Source: Paulinella micropora (Eukaryota > Cercozoa > Imbricatea > Euglyphida). From it: DNA of 64,000 nucleotides. The notes beneath the pieces were generated by a model that was not told where the DNA came from, ran no database searches, and worked only from the letters and a program-made list of their open reading frames with translations. The stretch is from NCBI GenBank assembly GCA_009731375.1, contig BJOX01000183.1, positions 134,134 to 198,133 of the forward strand, written 5' to 3'. Positions 52,990 to 61,294 of this stretch are shown here, one piece after another; the stretch's first letter is position 1; each line of letters starts with the position of its first letter. Position numbers and translations under genes: made by a program.

Positions 52990-53204
52990 CAATTTCACTC
53001 TCATTTGCTACGCTCATTCTCGTTTATTGTCAAACATCGATGTTTTAGAATAAGTGAAAGTGCGTCAGCACGAAACTCAATTCTAAAATATCATAAACAT
53101 CGCTTTCCGCTTATTATTTTTTTTATTATTTACTTCACTTTTGAACGATGTTTATGAGCAAGCGAAAATGAGCGTAGCGAATGAAAGCGATGCTCATAAA
53201 TATC
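52990..53204. repeat. Nested hairpin elements between virion gene copies
   Basis: In order: the end of one element (... TTGTCAAACATCG to 53039), a second half-element GATGTTTTAGAAT ... ATTCTAAAATATC (53039-53092, with GTGCGTCAGCAC), an AAACATCG end (53095-53102), spacer CTTTCCGCTTATT, and CGATGTTTATGAGCA ... TGCTCATAAATATC (53146-53204). This reads as one element inserted into another. Confidence 0.7.
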
Positions 53205-54433
53205 TAGTGGTCTTCTATAAAGTTCGCGATTACATTAATATTGCTACCAGCACCTGCCGACACAGCCTTCTGTGTGAATGTCAAAATATCACTCGGCGTT
53301 AATTGAATGTCATAAGTTCTGAGATTAATCTGCTGTGTTGATGTGGCATTTACATAAATCTTAAAAATTGTCGTTCCGTTGGCGATGGCCGTCGCTTTTG
53401 TGTCTGTATCTACGATTGAAGTTGTGGCAACAACATCAGCAAAACCAGCCGCTGTTAGCGTCCCATTCAATACCATTCTGACGACATTTGACTTAGTATC
53501 TTCATTTGTAATACTTACCAAGGAAGGAAAGACATTTGAATAGTTGGTTAGGCTATTATTGAATAGTGCTTTATTCCTGATACTTAAAATGGGGCTTTCA
53601 GTGATGCTTGTTTTTTCGTCTCCTTCCGCAGTATTTGTAATACTTGTATTAATAGTATTTGACCCCTCAATGAATAAACTAGCACTCGCTGTTTTAAGAA
53701 TTTGTATTCCAGTCTTTGCATCATTTCTCATTACGGCTGTAAAGGGTAATGTCGTATTTCGCAGGCTTACACCTTCATTCGCATTCGCATATTCAATCAT
53801 ATGAACTAATTGAAATAATCCTGTTATGGGATTTTCAATGTAAAACTTAATAGCACCAAACCCAAGATACTGAAATTGAATGTGAAATACATTTCCTTTG
53901 CTCAAATCTAAGTCTGGCATAGCATAATTTCCATCGCAAGGGTCGTCCCAGTCTGCTTGGTCAATATAATCTACAGCACCTCCCGCACAATGTGCAATAT
54001 TCATTCCTGCTTGATTTTTGTAAAAATAAAATCCATCGTTAAGGTCATTTCCTATTCCAATAAATGAATAGTAATCTTTTGTATCATCCGTTGTCCATAT
54101 AGCAGTAAAGCGGGCGAGGACACCCGTTCCAGTTCTATATTTTATTCTCCTTTTACTTACCAATCTAGCATCCGCTGTCGCATCAGCAGTTGTTTTCAAT
54201 TCAGCCATATTATTCAAGAATGACACAGACGATTTTGTTTCTGTTTTTGTCCATATCCTAGTATTAATGGTATATGGAAAGATTTCTTGTAAAACTGGCG
54301 TTAATTGACCTACTACTGCTTCGCCAAAAGCGGTTTTTGAATTATTTGTTTCAACATGCCCGTCATATCCAACGCTGACATTTATAAATTCGCCGTCAGG
54401 ATTTTCTGCGATTAAGTTTCTCTGGTGGGGCAT
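53204..54433 (-). CDS. Lectin-like virion protein, PLV copy 2
   Basis: A 409-residue intact protein. The central region has RYRTGTGVLARFTAIWTT, DGFYFYKNQAGMNIAHC, GNVFHIQFQYLGFGAIKFYI and SLRNTTLPFTAVM, a pattern I know from virion-associated proteins of large DNA viruses and PLVs. The C-terminal third is Thr/Asn-rich with beta character. It probably decorates the particle or binds the host. The gene is convergent with the ExoX-C-like genes. Confidence 0.7.
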   Translation of the reverse strand: MPHQRNLIAENPDGEFINVSVGYDGHVETNNSKTAFGEAVVGQLTPVLQEIFPYTINTRIWTKTETKSSVSFLNNMAELKTTADATADARLVSKRRIKYRTGTGVLARFTAIWTTDDTKDYYSFIGIGNDLNDGFYFYKNQAGMNIAHCAGGAVDYIDQADWDDPCDGNYAMPDLDLSKGNVFHIQFQYLGFGAIKFYIENPITGLFQLVHMIEYANANEGVSLRNTTLPFTAVMRNDAKTGIQILKTASASLFIEGSNTINTSITNTAEGDEKTSITESPILSIRNKALFNNSLTNYSNVFPSLVSITNEDTKSNVVRMVLNGTLTAAGFADVVATTSIVDTDTKATAIANGTTIFKIYVNATSTQQINLRTYDIQLTPSDILTFTQKAVSAGAGSNINVIANFIEDH

Positions 54434-54515
54434 TCCTATATTGTATAAAAAAATAAATTAACTACCAAAATTAATTATCGCATCACTAGGTTAAGACATC
54501 AAAATTTCAATTCCC

Positions 54516-55952
54516 TTAACAAGCACACTTCGTTGAAGAATGGCGAATGTGTAATGGTTTTGGATAGCATTGGGAGTAGTTGCCGAAAAATTCATATCGT
54601 CTCTCGGTGTCAAGGCTTAGACCACTCACCTCATAGCCGTCAGTATCCTTATCGCATAGCGGGCGGTTGTTATCCCAAGTATCTACGTGGAACCAGTTGT
54701 AATGATAGACATCGCTGTTTAGGATAGCACTCCCCTTCAACTTATCCTTCAAAATCATATAGTCTTCATTCTCAGATGTGTCAACGTCAAATTGTTGGAG
54801 ACGAGTTCCATCAAGTGTTGTGTAATAAGTAATAACTTTACCATCTGCTCTATTATCATTATCAAAAGAAGTATTGGCACTCTCAGTGCTGTTAAAGACA
54901 GATGTATAGATACGACGAATTCTCTCACCCTGCGAGCGGTTCATTTTGATAACAAAATTTTGCTGAGTCGTTTGAAGACTTTGCTTCCAAGCGATAGGAT
55001 ACTCAATCTTAAATGGAAAACCTTCACCAGCAATCTTTTGTTGGACGCCAAGGATGACATTCGGGTCAGTCTCAACAGCAAGGAATAGATTTAGGTTAGA
55101 GACAATAGCCCCAGCGGTCGTAGCGGTAGCACCAGTGGAAATAGAACTCTCATCATTGCCATAGAATGAAGAGCGGTTGGTTTCAGCCCACACAATCCGC
55201 ATATCCAAAATTTCATTAAATCCAATAGTCTTATCCAGTTCAAAAATAGTGCCAAACAGCATACCCAAAGGAAACTTAACATTAATAACAGGGGTGGCGG
55301 TATTATCAGCCCCTCCTTCAAAATACTTAGCCTCCTCAAAAGGAACATTAACCAAACTATAATTTCCAGCAGTGCTATCAGCGAGAGCGGTATCATTATG
55401 ACGGCGGGCATTAACAAGTGGCACTTTGTAATATCCTTGAACAGCATCTCTTAAAGTCCCAACCGCAACAGCATCAGTAATTGCCTTTCTTTCAGCCACG
55501 CTTCCAATTTCAACTTTTCCCGCATTACACTTTTGAAGCATAGCACCGCTAGCCACACCACCCCCGTGACTTTCAAGTGCCATAAATTCTTCATACTTCA
55601 TTTCTGGTTTCCATATAACCTTTGTGTAGTTCCCCACATGTTGAAGATTACACAGATACTGCCCGCTTCGGCTTCGCAGTTCAATAGTTTTAATCATAGA
55701 CAGACAATCCATATAGATACGATTGTAGCGGTCGGCGCCACCTGCAGCATTCGGAGTGTAAGTAAATCGCAAGACACTCCTCGCAAGGTTCAAAGGTCTA
55801 GTAGGAATTTCAAAGGTGTTTTCCAGACCACCAGCAGTAGTAAGTGCGACAGGTTGCGAGCCTTCACGAGTGGTAAGTTTGTTCAATTCATATTTGCCAG
55901 TGAGCAGTTCCTTAGTCTGATGAATCAACTCACCACCATACATTACTGGCAT
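54516..55952 (-). CDS. MCP: Major capsid protein, PLV copy 2
   Basis: A 478-codon frame. It begins MPVMYGGELIHQTKELLTGK, holds RPLNLARSVLRFTYTP and IKTIELRSRSGQYLCNLQHV, and a long C-terminal half with NWFHVDTWDNNRPLCDKD. Length and neighbours fit the double-jelly-roll capsid protein of PLVs. The last 20 codons are out of phase with copy 1: one extra T in a run near 54588 shifts the frame, and the expected end (SVLVKGIEILMS) is found in the next frame ending near 54500. Confidence 0.85.
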   Translation of the reverse strand: MPVMYGGELIHQTKELLTGKYELNKLTTREGSQPVALTTAGGLENTFEIPTRPLNLARSVLRFTYTPNAAGGADRYNRIYMDCLSMIKTIELRSRSGQYLCNLQHVGNYTKVIWKPEMKYEEFMALESHGGGVASGAMLQKCNAGKVEIGSVAERKAITDAVAVGTLRDAVQGYYKVPLVNARRHNDTALADSTAGNYSLVNVPFEEAKYFEGGADNTATPVINVKFPLGMLFGTIFELDKTIGFNEILDMRIVWAETNRSSFYGNDESSISTGATATTAGAIVSNLNLFLAVETDPNVILGVQQKIAGEGFPFKIEYPIAWKQSLQTTQQNFVIKMNRSQGERIRRIYTSVFNSTESANTSFDNDNRADGKVITYYTTLDGTRLQQFDVDTSENEDYMILKDKLKGSAILNSDVYHYNWFHVDTWDNNRPLCDKDTDGYEVSGLSLDTERRYEFFGNYSQCYPKPLHIRHSSTKCAC

Positions 55953-56042
55953 TTTTGCTTTTGTTTTTTTTTCAGAGGTCGTGTAAATTAACTAATTCAC
56001 GAGAATATATTTATAGAAAAAAATAATTAAATCAAAAATTAA

Positions 56043-56855
56043 TTATCTCGCTTTCAAAAGATTAAAGAACGAATTAAATAAACTAAAATAATTAGTTTCA
56101 CGATAAACCAATAATGTCATAACGATACCCAAACCATTAAGATTAATCGCTTGGTCGTTTTCGTCCGTCAAGTAAAACCTAAATACATTATTAGAACTTG
56201 CGGACAATGTTTTTCCGTATTCGCTTCCAGAGCCATCATAAATGACAGCGCCAAACGGGATTTCGTTGGCTGTGTATATTTCTTGTAGCACGTGATTATC
56301 ACCTTCATTCACTAAGTCCGATTGAAGATATAATGTTTTTTCACCAGTTAGAATAATTACATTTGGCGATTTAATAAAATCATTAGCAAAGAAATATGGT
56401 GAGTTTCTATCAAAACCCATAACTTCATGAATACGTGTATCGGCATCAAATATAAACCGCGGTTGAATACCTCCATTGTTTGAAACACTGAATGTTAATT
56501 TACCATCTTCAGGGTCTATGTTGGTATTATTACTTGATACAACATAAGTATAGTCATTAGGACTTTCTGCCGTCAATATCTCAGATAGTTTATTTTTTAA
56601 GTTGTTCATCGTGTAGTTTCCCTCGGGTATCGTAATTAAAGCCTCATACCCGTCTTCGCTAAGTGTAAAGGTATTATATGGTGAAGCCACAGAGTAATAC
56701 GATTTCGGCACATAAATATGAAGAATTTTACAATGCGTGGGATTGTCTAGTGATTTTAAGTTTATTTCGTGCGTAAAGTCGCTGTCCGTGCCAGTTATCC
56801 TATTTTTGCTGTTGATATAATAAATACCCGAACTTCTTCCTCCCTTATAGTCCAT
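56043..56855 (-). CDS. Penton-like minor capsid protein, PLV copy 2
   Basis: A 270-residue intact protein: MDYKGGRSSGIYYINSKNR, THCKILHIYVPKSYYSVASP, YVVSSNNTNIDPEDG, and a C-terminal half with EIYTANEIPFGAVIYDGSG and LLVYRETNYFSLFNSFFNLL. Single-jelly-roll penton assignment rests on size and place beside the capsid gene. Starts 91 bases before the capsid gene. Confidence 0.75.
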   Translation of the reverse strand: MDYKGGRSSGIYYINSKNRITGTDSDFTHEINLKSLDNPTHCKILHIYVPKSYYSVASPYNTFTLSEDGYEALITIPEGNYTMNNLKNKLSEILTAESPNDYTYVVSSNNTNIDPEDGKLTFSVSNNGGIQPRFIFDADTRIHEVMGFDRNSPYFFANDFIKSPNVIILTGEKTLYLQSDLVNEGDNHVLQEIYTANEIPFGAVIYDGSGSEYGKTLSASSNNVFRFYLTDENDQAINLNGLGIVMTLLVYRETNYFSLFNSFFNLLKAR

Positions 56856-56881
56856 TGTATATTATTATAGACAAATATTTT

Positions 56882-59051
56882 TTACAAAAAGGTGTCAAAG
56901 CCGTATCCATTCTGTGCTTTTAATTTCTCCGCTTCTTCTTTCAAATCTGTATAACCGCTCGCAAATTTAAATCGCACTCCTTTTGCTCGCTCCATCAAAA
57001 ATCTCATAGCAAACCATCCACAGGTATCACTAGTATCACTCTGCTCTTTTACCTTATTTACTTTCATTAATAAATAACTATCGGGGTGGCTTTTATCTAT
57101 TAGTTGTTTCATCTGTTGTTGAAAGTCTTCTGTCGGCTCGTAAAGTGCTAATGGGTCATACACTTCAACACTCCTGTCTTTATCTATACTGACGAAAACA
57201 CTAATCCAATGAGACCCCGCTTGTTTGTGATTATCTAAGTTCATAATAAATCCATATTGCCTTCTGCTTGCGGGCTTCAACTTGTAGATTTCATCACTGG
57301 CTATTGTGCCGAGATACCATCCATATTTTTTCATTATGTCATCTATTTCATTAGTTATTAAACCGCGACCCTCACCCTCTTGCTGATATTTATCAACTAC
57401 ACTTTCATTCGCTTCGCTCATTCTCGTTTGTTGATAAATATCGTCCATGGGTTTTTCAATATTACTCTCCCCATCGATGTTTACAAACCGCTCGGGAGCA
57501 GAAGGCGGGAGAGCGGATTTGTAAATATCATCTGGTTGCGGTGGCTGTGGCTGTGGTTGCGGTGGCTGTGGCTGTGGCTCTAATGGTGGGGGTATGGTTG
57601 TCTCCGCGACGCTCGGGGGTGGCATTCCCTCGTCAATGCTCAAATCATTTGAAACTTGTTTATCCACATTCGGGTCTATAGTCATTTTGCTAGTTAGAGT
57701 ATTTACAAAGTCCGTTTTGTTCATTGTGTGTTTCCAATCTTTGCGGGATAGATATTTTTTAATTGTTTTTATTGAAAATACCTTATCCATTAATTCTTCT
57801 AATGTCTTTGCTCCACTCCCTTTTTGTTCAGTAATACCCATAAACTCTTCATATCTAGCATAATCCGCTATTCTTCTTTTCACATTTTGTTCTTCATTTC
57901 CAACATCAATATTAAACCTTTTAATCATGTCAATAATCCACTTTGAAGTGTCTTTGTAGTTTAATTTTTTATGACCTTCACTATCTAGTCTCTTTTTTAA
58001 AGCCTGTGCTAACTCTTTTATAGTAATGTTTGGGTGATAAGTTTTTGAAAATCCTGAGATTAAAAAATGGTTAAATATTAAATGGTCAAAATGCTTACCC
58101 TTTTCTTCTGCTTTCTTTTCTTCTTTTTCAAGTTTTTCTTTATATTCTTCTGCTAACTTTTTCTGTTCCTCTAAAGATGTCGCTGTGGCTATAGCCGTCT
58201 GAATACCTTGACTGGCTTTTTGTAAGTCTTCACGACTCATCTTTTTTATGAAATTATCTGTATATCCTGCTAATTTCATTGTTTCAATATCTTTCTGCTT
58301 TTGCTTTTTTTCTTCCTCATATTGTTCTTTTGTTTTCAATGGTGCTTCATTTTCTAAATTATTTAATGGCGGTGCTTGTGGCGGTGCTCCAAATGGTGGT
58401 GCTTGTGGCGGTGCTTTGGCGGTGCTCCAAATTGTGGTGCTTGTGCTGTCCATATTGCGGTGGCATAATATATTGATATTGCGGTGGTGGTAATGCTTGT
58501 ATTCTATTTTTTCTGTCTTCTTCATATTTTACATCCTCTATGAGTTTTTGCTCCCTTCTTAATGTCCTATTTATTTCTTCCTTTCTTTCATTAATCTCTG
58601 CCAGTTCTCTTTTATGTTCCCTATCCATCATCTCTTGTCTTTCCTTCGCATCTGCGTCTCCGCGACGCTCCTGCCTCTTTTTCTCCTCTTCTAAATCATC
58701 CCTTGCCTTTTTCTCTTTTTGGTCTATCTCATCAATCCTTTCATATTTCTCCTTTCTGAGTTTGTCTAAGTGGTCATTAATGGCTGTTCTCGTATTTTGT
58801 TCAATCTCTGACAGGCTCTGGATTTTTCGCAAATCTTCTTTCTTTGTTCTTGCCCGCTTTGCTTTTGGTCTGCTTAAGTATTTCATAAAAAGTTTAACAA
58901 TTTGAAGTGTGCTCATATCATTTGTTTTCTTACCAAAATTAAGATAATATTTTTTACCCTTCTGGATAATATACGGCTTCCCGCTTTTGTTTCTATAAAC
59001 CCGCGGTGGACGGACTTTCGCCTTTTTTATTCGCTTAGTCTTAGCCGACAT
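56882..59051 (-). CDS. Basic/coiled-coil region fused to an adenain-like protease, PLV copy 2
   Basis: Two overlapping frames, 59051-58359 and 58525-56882, seem to be one gene split by a shift in the Gly/Ala-Pro repeat near 58420. Order: basic KVRPPRVYRNKSGKPYIIQK, charged coiled coil, APPQAPPFG repeats, a helical domain with GFSKTYHPNITIKELAQALK, a Pro/Gln linker, then the protease (YGWYLGTIASDEIYKL, SHWISVFVSIDKD with His, EVYDPLALYEP, SDTCGWFAMRFLM with Cys). The protease would process virion proteins. Copy 1 lacks the middle. A double-hairpin element lies inside the linker. Confidence 0.75.
57385..57529. repeat. Double-hairpin element inside the protease frame
   Basis: First half 57385-57443 (GATATTTATCAAC ... 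GTTGATAAATATCG, around CATTCGCTTCGCTCATTCTC), spacer with TCCATGGGTTTTTCAATATT, second half 57475-57529 (CGATGTTTACAAA ... TTTGTAAATATC). The frame stays open through all 145 bp, encoding for example DDIYQQTRMSEANESVVDKY. Absent at the same place in copy 1. Confidence 0.8.
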
Positions 59052-59099
59052 ATTATATCAGCAAAAAAATATTTCCTAATAATTTCAATTGATATTTTT

Positions 59100-59426
59100 T
59101 CAAAACCTAAGGGCACCACGTCCGCTCTGCCTACCATATCCAAGTTTCGCGGCGGTAGAGCCTATACGAGACGCATATGGAACCCCGACATCACCAAGCG
59201 CATTCGCGGTCTTTGAAATAATCTTGTTATCACGAAGAAATTTATTCACCGCCATTGCTGTCTTACCAACCTTTGCCCAGTTAATCTTACCGCCAGCCTG
59301 CCCCTTGCCTCCTTGCTTCTTCTTGCGACGAGATACTTTTTTACCTCCAGCCATATTGGTGCTTGAGTTAATAGTTCGTTTGCCGATTGTTGGAATGACT
59401 TCAACACGAGTTGTTTTTACTACCAT
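59100..59426 (-). CDS. Small basic virion-core-like protein (pX/pVI-like), PLV copy 2
   Basis: A 108-residue protein, close to 23993-24319: MVVKTTRVEVIPTIGKRTIN, Lys/Gly-rich KKKQGGKGQAGG, KINWAKVGKTAMAVNKFLRD, and tail GRQSGRGALRF. Basic and amphipathic, likely packed in the virion with DNA. The first 50 codons are almost unchanged between copies, a sign of constraint. Confidence 0.7.
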   Translation of the reverse strand: MVVKTTRVEVIPTIGKRTINSSTNMAGGKKVSRRKKKQGGKGQAGGKINWAKVGKTAMAVNKFLRDNKIISKTANALGDVGVPYASRIGSTAAKLGYGRQSGRGALRF

Positions 59427-59493
59427 TATACTATAGAAAAAAATAATTATTTATAAGATATTAAAATTTTTTACTTCAACNNNNNNNNNNTTT

Positions 59494-60312
59494 TTATTTT
59501 AAACGATAAGCAAAGTTTTTTCTTAACTTATCATCAACACTTGAAACATAAAGAAAATTAAATCTCTCCTTTGTTGCTTCGTGATACTTTTGAAGAAAGT
59601 AATCAAAATCAAAAGATAAGTCTAAGTGTTTATACACGAGTTCCATTTTGTCCTGAGACTGGCTTGGAAAGATTAATAAATAATCTAACTGCTTTATGGC
59701 TTCTGGTCTAAGGTCGTTCAAATATTGACTTGACATAATTACCTTTGTTTTATAGTGTCTGTTCTTTTTTAACAAATCACTTACTGACTTGTCTCTTAAT
59801 CCGCTCCCTAAATCATCCAAAACAAAAACAACCTCTGGAGAAATATACTTGCTGGGTCGTTCTTTTGCCTCCGCGGCGCTCTGTTTCTTTTTTTCTTCTT
59901 TTCCAAAGTATAAAAATTGTGGTTTCTCTATCGCTTCTTTATCTTTGATTTCGCCTTCCTGCTCTTCATCTGGTTTGTTCAGTTTGTCAAGTTCATAGTC
60001 TATAACATTTACACCATCCGATTTGAGAAAGGTATATATTGCCATTGGGTTTCCCCTGTTCTTAAAGTGCTTAACCATTGCTTTATAAATGTAGTCCTTG
60101 TGGATTGTTGAAGCAATAATAACAATACGGGTTTTTCTGTCTGTTGTCCGTTTCAGTATTTCAAAGAGTGCCGTCGTCTTACCGCTCTTTTTTCTAGCAA
60201 GTAGAAATATATTGGCATAAGGCTCATTGAATAATTTGTAGCCCTTTGCTTTTTTATCTCCGTTTCCATCCTGCTTCACAGGTTTCACCTTGACATTGTT
60301 TATCTTCATCAT
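59494..60312 (-). CDS. FtsK/A32-type packaging ATPase, PLV copy 2
   Basis: A 272-residue intact protein. Walker A is ARKKSGKTTAL at about residue 35, a KTRIVIIASTIHKDYIYKAM strand follows, Walker B is VVFVLDDLGSG near 180, then IMSSQYLNDLRPEAIKQLDY. It fits the DNA-packaging ATPase of polintons, PLVs and nucleocytoplasmic viruses. Confidence 0.88.
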   Translation of the reverse strand: MMKINNVKVKPVKQDGNGDKKAKGYKLFNEPYANIFLLARKKSGKTTALFEILKRTTDRKTRIVIIASTIHKDYIYKAMVKHFKNRGNPMAIYTFLKSDGVNVIDYELDKLNKPDEEQEGEIKDKEAIEKPQFLYFGKEEKKKQSAAEAKERPSKYISPEVVFVLDDLGSGLRDKSVSDLLKKNRHYKTKVIMSSQYLNDLRPEAIKQLDYLLIFPSQSQDKMELVYKHLDLSFDFDYFLQKYHEATKERFNFLYVSSVDDKLRKNFAYRLK

Positions 60313-60321
60313 CTTATATTA

Positions 60322-60684
60322 TTAAGCAACGAATTCCAAACACACAACAATTCTTCCCGCTAAATTTCCTGTATCAATATTTCCGCTGTCAGTTTCAAGG
60401 ACTTTAAATGTATATTGTCCGTCCGTCCAACCCACTACACCCAAATTATAACCAAGGTTTGAAATGTTTGCTGTGGTGCTGTCCGCAAATGTTCCAATAA
60501 TTCCAATTCTATCCATATAAAGAATTCTGGTTTTTGTCTCTGTCTGGTCGTTCATGTAGTGGATAAACTTAACATTCATTTTGGTGGGTGTGAATGACAT
60601 TTGAATATTTTTATTAAATGTTTTGCTTCCTCCAGCAAAATCATTGCTTAGAAAAATAATCCGCTGATATTTATAGTCAGCCAT
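60322..60684 (-). CDS. Small PLV protein of unknown function, copy 2
   Basis: A 120-residue intact protein: MADYKYQRIIFLSNDFAGGS, NIQMSFTPTKMNVKFIHYMN, DRIGIIGTFADS, NLGVVGWTDGQYTFKVLETD, then AGRIVVCLEF. It looks beta-rich with a Gly/Thr/Asp-rich end. I see no known motif. It sits between ATPase and membrane-protein genes in both copies. Confidence 0.7.
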   Translation of the reverse strand: MADYKYQRIIFLSNDFAGGSKTFNKNIQMSFTPTKMNVKFIHYMNDQTETKTRILYMDRIGIIGTFADSTTANISNLGYNLGVVGWTDGQYTFKVLETDSGNIDTGNLAGRIVVCLEFVA

Positions 60685-60729
60685 GATGTCCTCTATATTA
60701 GTGCTAATAAACTTTTTATTAATTAATAT

Positions 60730-60950
60730 TTCTGCTCGGACTGCCTGCGACTTTTACTCACGGATGAGCGAAAAAAAAGAATGAGAGTTGTGCTTATTGT
60801 ATAAAGCAAGGGGTAGATATGGGGTTTAAGTGTGTTTTCATAAATAACGGAAATAATGCCGTAGTTTTGATGAGGCTTTGCCTTTAATGTGTGCGGGTGA
60901 TAATAGATTGTATATGACACATACCTATGAATGCTCACTTCTTACTTGAA
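60730..60950 (+). pseudogene. Remnant of the secreted Cys-rich gene, PLV copy 2
   Basis: Pieces on the plus strand match 25583-25834: CDFYS, a CAYCIKQGVDMGFKCV-like part, FDEALPLMCAGDN and a final HTYECSLLT, in different frames with deletions. The signal-peptide part is lost. Confidence 0.65.
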
Positions 60951-61294
60951 GAAGGTGATGGAAGGCAAATACCGATAAGCAATGTCAAAATTCCGACATA
61001 AGTGTTGGCTACCTCACAAGGTAAGTTCTTTTCAGATAGCCTTACAATACAAAGGGTTATAATGGAGATAATGATACCCATTTGAAATAAGTATTTAATA
61101 AGTCTGCTGTCAGTTGGTCTGTTTGTTATACAACAACAATTCCAGTTGTCTTCCAATTCGTGCTCTACTTTTTTTTCTTCAGTCTTTAGTTCTACTTCAA
61201 GAACACGAGACTTTAATTCTGGAGTTAGTTCGCCATCCATATCCATAATAGGCGGGGGTCTGTGAAGTCTGGTTGTATTATTTGACATTATCAA
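60935..61294 (-). CDS. Two-helix membrane protein, PLV copy 2
   Basis: A 119-residue intact protein: charged N-terminal half with ELTPELKSRVLEVELKTEE, WNCCCITNRPTDSRLIKYLF, membrane helix MGIIISIITLCIVRL, CEVANT, second helix YVGILTLLIGICLP and Ser/Lys tail. Overlaps the fibre gene end by 17 bases. Confidence 0.78.
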   Translation of the reverse strand: MIMSNNTTRLHRPPPIMDMDGELTPELKSRVLEVELKTEEKKVEHELEDNWNCCCITNRPTDSRLIKYLFQMGIIISIITLCIVRLSEKNLPCEVANTYVGILTLLIGICLPSPSSSKK

